Shown here one piece after another: positions 57,001-64,000 of a stretch of DNA of 64,000 nt. The DNA is taken from NCBI RefSeq assembly GCF_002847505.1, contig NZ_MXAV01000013.1, positions 1 through 64,000 on the forward strand, read 5' to 3'. This DNA is from Acidithiobacillus marinus (GTDB lineage Bacteria; Pseudomonadota; Gammaproteobacteria; Acidithiobacillales; Acidithiobacillaceae). Every line of letters begins with the position of its first letter. Within the stretch, counting starts at the first letter, position 1. The notes below the pieces were generated by a model that was not told the origin of the DNA, made no database searches, and was given only the letters and a program-made list of their open reading frames with translations. The position numbers and the translations under genes were made by a program.

Positions 57001-58439
57001 CCCACGGCCTCCTGGGCGCCCTCTGCCAGTACCCGGATGACCTGGTCTTCTTCCTCAAAGCTGACGCCAAAGGCTTTTTCACTGGTCAACAAGTCGGCAA
57101 CGGGCAGGGCAGGGGTCAGGTCCTGGTCATCACGGTGCAGGTGTTCGGCATATTCATCCAGCCAGGCCCGGTAGGGGTGGCTGTTCATGATTTCGGTGTC
57201 AATACTCTCGGAGTCCAGGAAACGACCGGTCGCCATGTCCACGGCCACCAGTTGACCCGGGCCGACCCGGCCCTGCACTTCAATGTCCTGGTGCTGGTAG
57301 TCGAATACGCCCACTTCCGAGGCAATATTGATGATACGGTCTTTGGTGATGACGTAACGTGCCGGACGCAGGCCATTCCGATCCAGGGCACAGGCGGCAA
57401 TGCGTCCGGTGTTCAGTACCAGTCCGGCGGGACCGTCCCAGGCTTCCATGCGCATGGAGTGATATTCATAAAAAGCGCGCAAGGCGGGTTCCATGTGCGG
57501 AACATTATGCCAGGCCGGCGGGACGAGCAGACGGATGGCCTTGAAAAAATCCATGCCGCCCTGCACCAGCAGCTCCAGCATGTTGTCGAGGCTGAAGGAA
57601 TCGCTACCACCGCCGACAGCGGGGAGGACTTCAGCCATGGGCAGGAGATCGCTCTGCAATTGCGCTTCCCGGGCCTTGGCCCAGAGCCGGTTGCCCTGCA
57701 CCGTATTGAGTTCGCCATTGTGGGCAAGCATCCGGAAAGGCTGGCAGAGGCGCCATTCCGGCCAGGTATTGGTGGAAAACCGCTGATGATAGGTAACCAG
57801 TGCCGAAGTAAAGCGGGTATCGCACAAGTCGGGATAAAACACCGGCAGATTTTCCGGCAGTACCAGGCCCTTGTAGCCGATGACCTGGGATGAGCAGGTG
57901 ATGGCGAAAAAGTCCTTGTCGGCGACAAACTGCTTTTCCACCCGGCGGCGCAGGCGATAGAGCAGGCGTTCATGGGTGTCCACATCCTGCTCTGCGGGCA
58001 AGCCGATAAACACCTGCCAGACGGCGGGCAGACTGCTCAGGGCTTCTTCGCCGCAGGCGGAGGCATCAGTAGGAACCTCCCGCCAGCCGAGACTGCTCAG
58101 GCCGAGATCCCGGGCTTCATGGTCGAGAGTCGTGCGGATATTCCCGGCCAGCGTGGCATCCTGGGGCAGAAAAAACTGACCAACTCCGAAATGCGCCGAC
58201 AGTTCAACGCCCATCTCCACTGCGATGCTCTGGAAGAAAGCCCGGGGCATTTGTACCAGCAAGCCGCAGCCGTCCCCGCTTTTGCCATCGGCTGCGACCG
58301 CACCGCGATGGGTCAGTCGTGCCAGAGAGGCAATGGCTGTGGCGACAATGGCATGGCTGGCCTGATTATCCATCTGGGCAATCAGCCCGAAGCCGCAGGA
58401 ATCTCTTTCAAAGTCGGAGGAGTATAAGCTTTGCGTCAT
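54012..58439 (-). CDS. gltB: Glutamate synthase large (alpha) subunit
   Basis: 1475 residues, full length. Order: amidotransferase with Cys nucleophile exposed after a 14-residue propeptide (Cys15 in SDFERDSCGFGLIAQMDN), central domain, FMN domain (about residues 860-1190: NSGEGGEDPARY, GAKPGEGGQLPGHKVS, GGTGASPLTSVKYAGSPWEL, 20) with the [3Fe-4S] cysteines CKYLRICHLNNCATGI, and C-terminal beta-helix (GGTLVIAPP ... NFGAGMTGGLAFV). It converts glutamine plus 2-oxoglutarate to two glutamates. RBS-like AGGTGA precedes the ATG and a perfect TATAAT lies upstream. Confidence 0.98.
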   Translation of the reverse strand: MTQSLYSSDFERDSCGFGLIAQMDNQASHAIVATAIASLARLTHRGAVAADGKSGDGCGLLVQMPRAFFQSIAVEMGVELSAHFGVGQFFLPQDATLAGNIRTTLDHEARDLGLSSLGWREVPTDASACGEEALSSLPAVWQVFIGLPAEQDVDTHERLLYRLRRRVEKQFVADKDFFAITCSSQVIGYKGLVLPENLPVFYPDLCDTRFTSALVTYHQRFSTNTWPEWRLCQPFRMLAHNGELNTVQGNRLWAKAREAQLQSDLLPMAEVLPAVGGGSDSFSLDNMLELLVQGGMDFFKAIRLLVPPAWHNVPHMEPALRAFYEYHSMRMEAWDGPAGLVLNTGRIAACALDRNGLRPARYVITKDRIINIASEVGVFDYQHQDIEVQGRVGPGQLVAVDMATGRFLDSESIDTEIMNSHPYRAWLDEYAEHLHRDDQDLTPALPVADLLTSEKAFGVSFEEEDQVIRVLAEGAQEAVGSMGDDTPMAVLSSQKRHIADYFRQQFAQVTNPPIDPLREALVMSLNTVIGSESNLFAERPEYARRIEIHSPVLSDATFAALTSRTEPAFRSQSFDLCYSAADSNLGGAIEALCEEVISAVRHGAVILVLSDHALERDRLYIPALMAVGAVHHALINAGLRTKANIVVATAHARDPHQFATLIGYGATAVYPYLSYAIVRSLLERHAFSQPLTENKALENYRKGIDKGLYKILSKMGISTLASYRSTQLFEALGLDELVVERCFKGTVSRIGGASFELLENDIRQQVRDAFIPRKTLPVGGLLKYVNGGEYHAYHPDVVQSLQTAVKSGRYADYQVFSGLVNERPVTNLRDLLQLKKSAQPISLSEVEPIEAITPRFDTAAMSLGALSPEAHEALAIAMNSIGGRSNSGEGGEDPARYHNNKVSKIKQIASGRFGVTPEYAVNAEELQIKVAQGAKPGEGGQLPGHKVSGIIARLRYAKEGVALISPPPHHDIYSIEDLAQLIFDLKQINPRAYVSVKLVSEAGVGTIAAGVAKAYADRITIAGYDGGTGASPLTSVKYAGSPWELGLAETQVTLRRNQLRHRVRLQADGGFKTGLDVIKGALLGAESFGFGTAPMIALGCKYLRICHLNNCATGIATQDETLRKHFTGLPEMAINYFRFVAEEARQIMAELGIRRFDELIGASQLLEVGGARTEKQERLNLLPLLANAQLENADVNYHTQDRNPPFDKGELAEQMVKDARPALEEQIPTRLHYPIRNVNRSIGARLAGEIAQRYGNNGLRDDAIHVELTGTAGQSFGAFCVQGMTLQLHGDANDYVGKAMNGGTLVIAPPAGTHYASQDSAIMGNTCLYGATGGRLFAAGRAGERFAVRNSGAIAVVEGAGDHACEYMTGGQVIILGSVGVNFGAGMTGGLAFVRDQARQFADQVNGELVNCHRIETESMRGYAALLRRHVETHVAQTGSTYAASLLKDWSHFIRDVWLVVPKAAKLDVLLEEAS

Positions 58440-58495
58440 GTGGTCACCTGGTCTGTTCCGTCACCCTGTCGCCGAACTGCAAAGCAGGGCTAGAT

Positions 58496-58524
58496 ATTAT
58501 AGCGGGCTTATGGACGAGGTCCAA
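58496..58524 (-). promoter_or_regulatory. Promoter of gltB-gltD-hemE
   Basis: On the minus strand TTGGAC (58519-58524) and a perfect TATAAT (58496-58501) are spaced by 17 bases, about 57 bases ahead of the gltB ATG. This is the clearest sigma-70 promoter in the window. Confidence 0.7.
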
Positions 58525-58555
58525 GAGGGCGAGTTTTGAAATTTTGCGTCGGGCC

Positions 58556-59722
58556 TCAGGCTTCCCCGTGGGGGTCAAACAGGCGGTCATATTCGGCGAT
58601 GGCGAAGCGGTCGGTCATGCCGGCAATATAATCCGCGACAATTCGCGCCCGGCTTTTTTCCTGCTGATCGCTGTTGTGAATGCGCGCCTGATATTTCAGG
58701 GGCAGCAGGCGGGGGTCTTCGCGCAGGGTATGGAAAAGGCGGCGCACCAGGCGCTTGGCTTTTTCCGCCTGACGATGCACCCGGGGATGCCGATACATGC
58801 GCTGAAACAGATAGCTTTTCAATGCTTTGATTTGCGCCGCGATTTCCGGGCTGTGGGCGGCCAGTGGCCGGGGACTGGCGCGCACTTCGGCAATGCTGGT
58901 GATTTTGCCGTTTTCAATGCGTCGGCGGGTTTCTGCCACCAGATCATTAATCAGTAAATTGATCAGGCGCCGCCCGGTTTCATGGCGCAGTATGGTTTTG
59001 CTGGCATCGGGATACCGGGACTGGACTTCGCCATAAATGTCCCCGTACAGCGGATTGCTGCAGAGTTCCTTCAAATCCAATAGTCCGGCGCGCAATCCAT
59101 CGTCTATGTCATGATTATTGTAGGCAATTTCATCGGCAAGATTGGTGATTTGCGCTTCCAGGCTGGGCTGGGTACCGTTCAGGAAGCGTTCACCCACATC
59201 CCCGAGATCGGCGGCCTTGCTTCTGGCGCAATGTTTGAGGATGCCTTCCCGGGTCTCAAAGCTGAGATTCAGGCCGGGAAAATCGCCATAACGCACTTCG
59301 AGGCGATCCACAATGCGCAGAGACTGAATATTATGCTCGAAGCCACCGAGATCATGCATACATTCCTGCAGGGCATCCTGACCGGCATGACCGAAGGGGG
59401 TGTGACCCAGATCATGGGCCAGGGCGATGGCTTCCACTAGATCTTCATCCAGCCCCAGTTGCCGGGCAATGGCGCGGCCCACCTGGGCTACTTCCAGGGT
59501 GTGGGTGAGACGGGTGCGATACAGGTCGCCTTCATGATTGACGAATACCTGGGTTTTGTATTCGAGGCGGCGAAAGGCGCTGGAGTGAATGACCCGGTCA
59601 CGGTCACGCTGGAATGGGCTGCGGCTTTCCGGCGGGTCTTCAGGGTACTTACGGCCGAGGCTGCTCTCGGCATGGGCTGCGTAAGACGCGAGTCTGTCTG
59701 GAAAGGAAAGTTTATCCGGCAA
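58556..59722 (-). CDS. dgt: dGTP triphosphohydrolase-like HD-domain protein
   Basis: 388 residues from a TTG at 59722 with AGGAG ten bases upstream; the frame stays open to 59851 but that part lies inside thyX. HD-domain metal ligands are visible: RLTHTLEVAQVGRAIARQLG (20), IALAHDLGHTPFGHAGQDAL (20), and a later NLADEIAYNNHDIDDGL. RDRDRVIHSSAFRRLEYKTQ (20) is the Dgt family start. It hydrolyses dNTPs to deoxynucleosides and triphosphate. It overlaps thyX by 11 bases, which fits coordinated control of dNTP pools. Confidence 0.93.
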   Translation of the reverse strand: MPDKLSFPDRLASYAAHAESSLGRKYPEDPPESRSPFQRDRDRVIHSSAFRRLEYKTQVFVNHEGDLYRTRLTHTLEVAQVGRAIARQLGLDEDLVEAIALAHDLGHTPFGHAGQDALQECMHDLGGFEHNIQSLRIVDRLEVRYGDFPGLNLSFETREGILKHCARSKAADLGDVGERFLNGTQPSLEAQITNLADEIAYNNHDIDDGLRAGLLDLKELCSNPLYGDIYGEVQSRYPDASKTILRHETGRRLINLLINDLVAETRRRIENGKITSIAEVRASPRPLAAHSPEIAAQIKALKSYLFQRMYRHPRVHRQAEKAKRLVRRLFHTLREDPRLLPLKYQARIHNSDQQEKSRARIVADYIAGMTDRFAIAEYDRLFDPHGEA

Positions 59723-60554
59723 GACCAGGATGCTCCTGTGCAGCAGCTTCGTTCCCTGATTCGTCGATGACCCGCTGCATAGTCTCCGCCAGAAGCGGCA
59801 GGCGGGCGGCAAACAGGGCATAGGCCGCGTCCGCATATTCGCGAATTTCATACTGGGCGTCTTTTTTGCGCCGCAGCTTGAAAAAGTTCATGAGGCTGCG
59901 GAAGTTGACTGTCCAGTACACGTCGGAATAGGCGGCTACCGGCATGACATTGCGCAGGAGTTCCCGGGCCCGGCCCCGGTAGGGATCACGCCCCCCTTCC
60001 TTGGGGGCCAGTTCGCCGGACTCCCGGGCCTGATCAATGCGCGCACAGGCAGCACTGTACTGGTTTTCGTACCACTGGAACAGTTGCCCCATCAGGGCTT
60101 CATATTCCGCCAGCGCCGCCTCGTCGAGGACCGCATAACCGTCTACCGTCCGTGCTGCGGCATCGGGAATGTAGGCGACGGAGATGGGCTTGCGGTAACG
60201 CATGGAAAACTCATTCCAGCTGGAAACCCGATGTTTGACCCACTGCCGCAACACAAAAATGGGGGCGATAAAGCGAAAGCGGAAATAAATGGTTTCAAAG
60301 GGAGTGCCATGCTGATCGCGGAGTAATTGATAAAGGAGATTGCGATCACGTTCACTGAAATCATGGCCACTCTTGAGGCGCTGGTTGGTGGTGCTGATGC
60401 GGGCGGTGTTGATGATGGTGGCTTCATCACCCCAGCTTTCCTCCAGTTCGATAAAGCCAAAATTACCAATACGGCGGGTGCCTTCAGGGTTGAGGGCCAT
60501 GCGCTGGGCCATTTCTGCCTGTATTTCTGCGGTAGCCTTGTTGATTTCATTCAT
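59712..60554 (-). CDS. thyX: FAD-dependent thymidylate synthase
   Basis: 280 residues. The ThyX motif region reads WVKHRVSSWNEFSMRYRKPI, with Lys in place of the first Arg of the usual RHR-x7-S signature. RNLLYQLLRDQHGTPFETIYF and the C-terminal VYWTVNFRSLMNFFKLR support the family (each given in pieces of 20 or fewer). It makes dTMP with methylene-tetrahydrofolate and FAD/NADPH. No thyA is visible in the window. The start overlaps the aroB stop by four bases, and the stop overlaps dgt. Confidence 0.95.
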   Translation of the reverse strand: MNEINKATAEIQAEMAQRMALNPEGTRRIGNFGFIELEESWGDEATIINTARISTTNQRLKSGHDFSERDRNLLYQLLRDQHGTPFETIYFRFRFIAPIFVLRQWVKHRVSSWNEFSMRYRKPISVAYIPDAAARTVDGYAVLDEAALAEYEALMGQLFQWYENQYSAACARIDQARESGELAPKEGGRDPYRGRARELLRNVMPVAAYSDVYWTVNFRSLMNFFKLRRKKDAQYEIREYADAAYALFAARLPLLAETMQRVIDESGNEAAAQEHPGLAG

Positions 60555-61642
60555 GCGCTGCGCTCCATAAAAGCCTGCAGGGTCTGGGTGATGGCGGCGG
60601 GGGGAACATCTCCGGTAATCAGGGCGCTGCCGATACTGTTGAGCAGGATAAAACGGATTTGCCCGGCTTCGGCTTTTTTGTCCACTTTCATGAAGTCCAG
60701 ATAGGTGGAAATCTCCAGTCGGGGAGCAAGGGTGGGGAGCCCTGCCGCCTTGATGAGTTTGTAGATCCGGTTTTGTTCGCTTTCCCGGAGCAGATCCAGA
60801 CGGCGGGACAAATCGGCGGCCATGACCATGCCGATGGCGACAGCTTCACCGTGCAGATAGTGACCATAACCGCTGGCCGCTTCAATGGCATGACCAAAGG
60901 TGTGACCAAAATTGAGGATGGCGCGCAGACCGCCTTCCAGCTCGTCCCGGGCGACGACTTCCGCTTTGTCCTTGCAGGAGGTTTTGATGATTTTTTCCAG
61001 GGCTTCACTGTCCCGGGCGAGGACGGAATCAAGATGATCTTCCAGCCAGGAGAAAAAACTCAGGTCATTGATCAGGCCGTATTTGATGACTTCAGCCAGT
61101 CCCGAGCGGAATTCCCGTTCCGGCAGGCTGTCGAGGGTGTCCGTATCGGCGATGACGCAGCGCGGTTGATAAAAGGCGCCGATCATGTTTTTGCCGAGGG
61201 GGTGGTTGACCCCGGTTTTGCCGCCCACAGAAGAATCCACCATGGCCAGCAAAGTGGTGGGAATCTGGATGCAGGCCACTCCCCGTTGATAAACAGCGGC
61301 GGCAAAACCGGTAATGTCGCCGACCACACCGCCGCCCAGAGCGAAAAGGGTACAATCGCGGCCGTATCCGGCTTTGAGCAGTTCACCGGTGATGCTCTGA
61401 ACATGGTCAAGAGTTTTGCTCTCTTCGCCAGCGGGCAGGGTGATGACCAGAGCATCCTTGTGCAGGGATTTCAGGGTGTTTTGCAGAGCCTTCAGGTAGA
61501 GCGGACCCACATTCGTATCGGTCACAATGGCCACTGGTCCCTTGCCAATCGCCGGTGCTAAGAGGCTGGGATCGCCGAGAATGCCGCTACCCATATGGAT
61601 GGCGTAACTGCGTTGACCAAGTTTTACACGAAGACTTTGCAT
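60551..61642 (-). CDS. aroB: 3-dehydroquinate synthase
   Basis: 363 residues. Recognisable family segments: LPAGEESKTLDHVQSI, FALGGGVVGDITGFAAAVYQ (20), RGVACIQIPTTLLAMVDSSV (20), GGKTGVNHPLGKNMIGAFYQ (20), AEVIKYGLI, and ILNFGHTFGHAIEAASGYGH (20) with the zinc-binding His pair. It closes the second step of the shikimate pathway. aroK lies upstream after a 92-base gap and thyX overlaps its end. Confidence 0.98.
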   Translation of the reverse strand: MQSLRVKLGQRSYAIHMGSGILGDPSLLAPAIGKGPVAIVTDTNVGPLYLKALQNTLKSLHKDALVITLPAGEESKTLDHVQSITGELLKAGYGRDCTLFALGGGVVGDITGFAAAVYQRGVACIQIPTTLLAMVDSSVGGKTGVNHPLGKNMIGAFYQPRCVIADTDTLDSLPEREFRSGLAEVIKYGLINDLSFFSWLEDHLDSVLARDSEALEKIIKTSCKDKAEVVARDELEGGLRAILNFGHTFGHAIEAASGYGHYLHGEAVAIGMVMAADLSRRLDLLRESEQNRIYKLIKAAGLPTLAPRLEISTYLDFMKVDKKAEAGQIRFILLNSIGSALITGDVPPAAITQTLQAFMERSA

Positions 61643-61734
61643 ATGTTCCAGGCTCTTGAAGTCGAATTTATCTTACGCATTGTTGATTTTCTGGAGCGTG
61701 CAGGCAAGAGTGAAAATAAAGCGACAGTCTTTTC

Positions 61735-62256
61735 CTAGGCGGGGTGGGTCTGTAAATGTCTTAAAATCCGCCGCAGTACCTGATCGGACCGCAAGCCATC
61801 TCCACTGACCCGCCAGTGCGCTGTTTGCTGATAAATGTGATTTCTTTGTCGGGCGATCTGCTCCAGACGGGTTTCTAGGTCAGTATTTTGCAGCAGGGGA
61901 CGATTACGGTCGTGACGGACCCTTTTCAATTGCTCCGCTACACTAATGTCGAGATAAATGACGCGACCCATCTGGCGCAGATGACCGCGATTGCGGGGGT
62001 CGAGCACTGCTCCGCCACCAGTGGCCAGTACCATGGGGTTTGCCTGTTCTTGCAGGTCGGCAATCACTTTGGCTTCGCGCTCGCGGAAGCCGGCCTCGCC
62101 TTCTATTTCAAAAATGGTGGGAATATCTACCCCGGTATGATTGACGATGAGCTGGTCACTATCCACATAGGGAATATGTAAACGGGCGGCCAGCAGCCGC
62201 CCGATAGTCGATTTGCCCGAGCCCATGGGCCCGATGAGGACTATCGTTCTGGTCAT
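61735..62256 (-). CDS. aroK: Shikimate kinase
   Basis: 173 residues. P-loop IGPMGSGKSTIGRLLAARL, shikimate-site VDSDQLIVNHTGVDIPTIFE (20), EGEAGFREREAKVI, and lid/adenine region ATGGGAVLDPRNRGHL plus RNRPLLQ identify AroK. It phosphorylates shikimate. Its ATG overlaps the pilQ stop (ATGA), giving the common pilQ-aroK-aroB order. Confidence 0.97.
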   Translation of the reverse strand: MTRTIVLIGPMGSGKSTIGRLLAARLHIPYVDSDQLIVNHTGVDIPTIFEIEGEAGFREREAKVIADLQEQANPMVLATGGGAVLDPRNRGHLRQMGRVIYLDISVAEQLKRVRHDRNRPLLQNTDLETRLEQIARQRNHIYQQTAHWRVSGDGLRSDQVLRRILRHLQTHPA

Positions 62257-64000
62257 TGTCCGAGGTTGCTGTTACCACTCGCACCGGCCAGATCATCCTG
62301 AACATCACCACCGATGACTTTCGGCGTGATGAAAACCAGCAGTTCAGTCTTGGCGACGCTATCCACATTACTCTTGAACAGCCAGCCCAACAGCGGAATA
62401 TCTTTCAACAGGGGAATCCCGGTCTGATTGTGGTTGGTGGTATCGGTATAAATACCGCCAATGACCACAGTCTGACCATCGTTGACCAAGAGTTTGGTTT
62501 TGACTTCCTGGGTCTGAATGGGAATACCCGAAGGCAAGGCATCCGCATAGTTGGGCTGATTGTTTTGCGCCGTTACATCCAGAGTGATTTTGCCATTGGG
62601 GGAAATATGCGGCGTGACATCCAGGCTCAACTCCGCTTTCTTGAAAGATACCGAGGTGGTGCCACTGCTGGTGGATTGTTGATAGGGAATTTCCTGACCC
62701 TGGGAGATGACCGCCTTTTCATTGTCTTCGGTTAGTACTTTCGGGCTGGATATGATCTTGGCCCGGTTGTCCACCTGCAGGGCCTGGAGTTGCAGGCTCA
62801 GAATCCGGTTACCGGCTGCCGTGCCCAGGGCAAAGCCCAACGAGGCGGGCGTAGCGCTGGCCAGTGCCGTTCCGGCATTGGAAGCGGCGAGGTTGGCCAG
62901 AGCGGGGACAGTGAAACCGGTACCCGTTGTAGAGCTGCCGCCGCTGCTGCCGGAAATGGGATAAGACCCACCCTGAGTTGCCGTAGTACCAGTCGCGCCG
63001 GTGCCGGAAAGGTTAACTACGCCGCCAGCACCATTGGAAGTATAGGTGCCCCCCCAATTGACACCCAGAGAATGGGCGGCGCTGGTGGTGATCTGGACAA
63101 TGCGCGCCTCGATCAGCACCTGTGGTACCGGCTTGTCGATTTTGGCGATCAGTTTTTTGATGTTATCGATATCACGGGGAGTATCCCGGACCAGCAGGCT
63201 GTTGGTACGGTTCACGACGGCCACGCTGCCACGAGGTCCCAACAGGGAATTGCCAATGATGCTGGATTTGGGCAGTCCCAGAGCACTGGCCAGGGATTGT
63301 TGCTGATAGGCGCTCATCTGATCATCAGAAGAGCCGGAACTGTTATGGTCAAAACCTTGCAGCAGTGCCGCGATGCTGGAAGCTCTGGCGTATTTAATCT
63401 GTATCAGTTGGGTTTCCAGGGGCTCCAGCTTGCGCTTGCTGGCATCCGCCTTGAGTTCGGCCTCTTCCTGGCTGGTGATTTGACTGGCCGGGGCCACCCA
63501 GAGGATGTTGCCGATATGTTTGACCGCCAGTCCCTGGGATTCCAGAATGACCTTGAAAGCCTGCTCCCAGGGTTCGTTTTTGAGGCGAATGGACAGACTG
63601 CCCGTGACATTGTTGGAAACCACAATATTCTGGTGGGTAAAGTCGGCAATGACCTGCAGGGCATCACGCACGCTGATGTTCTGGAAATCCATGCTCAACC
63701 GTGCACCGGCATTGGGATTTTGCGCCGCAGTGGCCGTCTTGGGGTGGACATCAATCAGGGTATGCTGACCGAGCTGATAAGCCGAATATTCATAGGGACC
63801 GTGAATGGCGAATACCATACGGGTATTGCGTCCGATGGGGTAACTGTCCACATACTGCACGGGGGTGCCAAACTGAGTCACCCCGAAACGGTGAGTATAG
63901 CTGGCGGGCAGAGTGGTATTTTTGAGTTCCACGACCAGGCGGCCATCTTCCCGGGTGACATTCATTTCCGGCTGCGGGCCGGCAATGGATAAATCGAGAA
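62253..64000 (-). CDS. pilQ: Type IV pilus secretin PilQ, C-terminal part (5' end beyond window)
   Basis: About 580 residues are visible; the frame is open to base 64000, so the N-terminal AMIN domains are cut off and the ATG at 63965 is not the start. The order is: end of an AMIN-like domain, STN domain (LSMDFQNISVRDALQVIADF, 20), N1/KH-like domain, and a secretin domain with TNSLLVRDTPRDIDNIKKLI (20), the insertion rich in Gly/Ser/Thr (GGSSGGSSTTGTG), QGQEIPYQQS, and VNDGQTVVIGGIYTD plus LLKDIPLLGWLFKS. It forms the outer-membrane gate for type IV pili, used in attachment and twitching. It heads the aroK-aroB run. Confidence 0.96.
   Translation of the reverse strand, partial: LDLSIAGPQPEMNVTREDGRLVVELKNTTLPASYTHRFGVTQFGTPVQYVDSYPIGRNTRMVFAIHGPYEYSAYQLGQHTLIDVHPKTATAAQNPNAGARLSMDFQNISVRDALQVIADFTHQNIVVSNNVTGSLSIRLKNEPWEQAFKVILESQGLAVKHIGNILWVAPASQITSQEEAELKADASKRKLEPLETQLIQIKYARASSIAALLQGFDHNSSGSSDDQMSAYQQQSLASALGLPKSSIIGNSLLGPRGSVAVVNRTNSLLVRDTPRDIDNIKKLIAKIDKPVPQVLIEARIVQITTSAAHSLGVNWGGTYTSNGAGGVVNLSGTGATGTTATQGGSYPISGSSGGSSTTGTGFTVPALANLAASNAGTALASATPASLGFALGTAAGNRILSLQLQALQVDNRAKIISSPKVLTEDNEKAVISQGQEIPYQQSTSSGTTSVSFKKAELSLDVTPHISPNGKITLDVTAQNNQPNYADALPSGIPIQTQEVKTKLLVNDGQTVVIGGIYTDTTNHNQTGIPLLKDIPLLGWLFKSNVDSVAKTELLVFITPKVIGGDVQDDLAGASGNSNLGQ

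Noticed and set aside
56793..57893. 366-codon plus-strand frame opposite gltB
   Set aside because: Mirror of conserved gltB coding sequence; no recognisable domain.
62790..63992. 400-codon plus-strand frame opposite pilQ
   Set aside because: Gly-rich product arises from the antisense of the secretin Gly/Ser insertion; no independent support.

Overview
The window looks like a chromosomal segment of a moderately GC-rich gammaproteobacterium-like acidophile, most likely Acidithiobacillus or a close relative. This is inferred from gene content and order (pilQ-aroK-aroB-thyX-dgt, gltB-gltD-hemE, an ornithine-lipid locus, and Sel1, efflux and exopolysaccharide genes), not from a database match. 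No rRNA, tRNA, CRISPR array, intact insertion sequence or prophage was seen. The left edge cuts a TonB-dependent receptor and the right edge cuts pilQ.

Layout. 1-1528: C-terminal part of a TonB-dependent receptor with an intrinsic terminator. 1586-11153 (minus): a five-gene operon of TolC-like channel, periplasmic adaptor, RND pump and two DUF3857/transglutaminase-like exported proteins, one of which has lost the catalytic cysteine. Only five bases upstream lies a GC-rich prlF-yhaV toxin-antitoxin pair with a clear self-regulated promoter, next to a decayed IS3-type transposase scrap. 12199-17768: a divergent phosphate-scavenging locus. Sel1 protein, Tat-exported phospholipase C and a GTG-repeat surface protein run leftward, and an MFS phosphate-type transporter runs rightward. 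Both directions have PhoB-box-like 11-bp repeats. 17789-23430 (minus): purH-purD-tsaC-hemF-pyrD and a tiny lipoprotein, with an attenuator-like hairpin before purH.

23605-45674: a large exopolysaccharide cluster in two divergent arms. The minus arm has two SDR sugar-nucleotide enzymes, two GT4 transferases and a WbaP-type initiating transferase. The plus arm has Wza, Wzc, a Wzx-type flippase, eight glycosyltransferases and a Wzy/ligase-type membrane protein. Together these could build, flip, polymerise and export one heteropolysaccharide. The cluster is visibly more A+T-rich than the housekeeping DNA, especially two GT2 genes, and the 0.7-kb divergent intergenic region holds what looks like a decayed GGDEF domain.

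45801-51290: a group III truncated haemoglobin, a four-gene minus operon (BFD-like protein, YheT hydrolase, ModE-like DNA-binding protein, ilvA), and an olsB-olsA ornithine-lipid operon with a strong tandem Pho box. 51301-51494 is a 194-bp element that folds into one long nested hairpin. 51514-64000 (minus): hemE, gltD, gltB, dgt, thyX, aroB, aroK and pilQ.

The most coherent new system is a putative Pho regulon spread over three transcription units: phospholipid hydrolysis, phosphate uptake, and replacement of phospholipid by phosphorus-free ornithine lipid.
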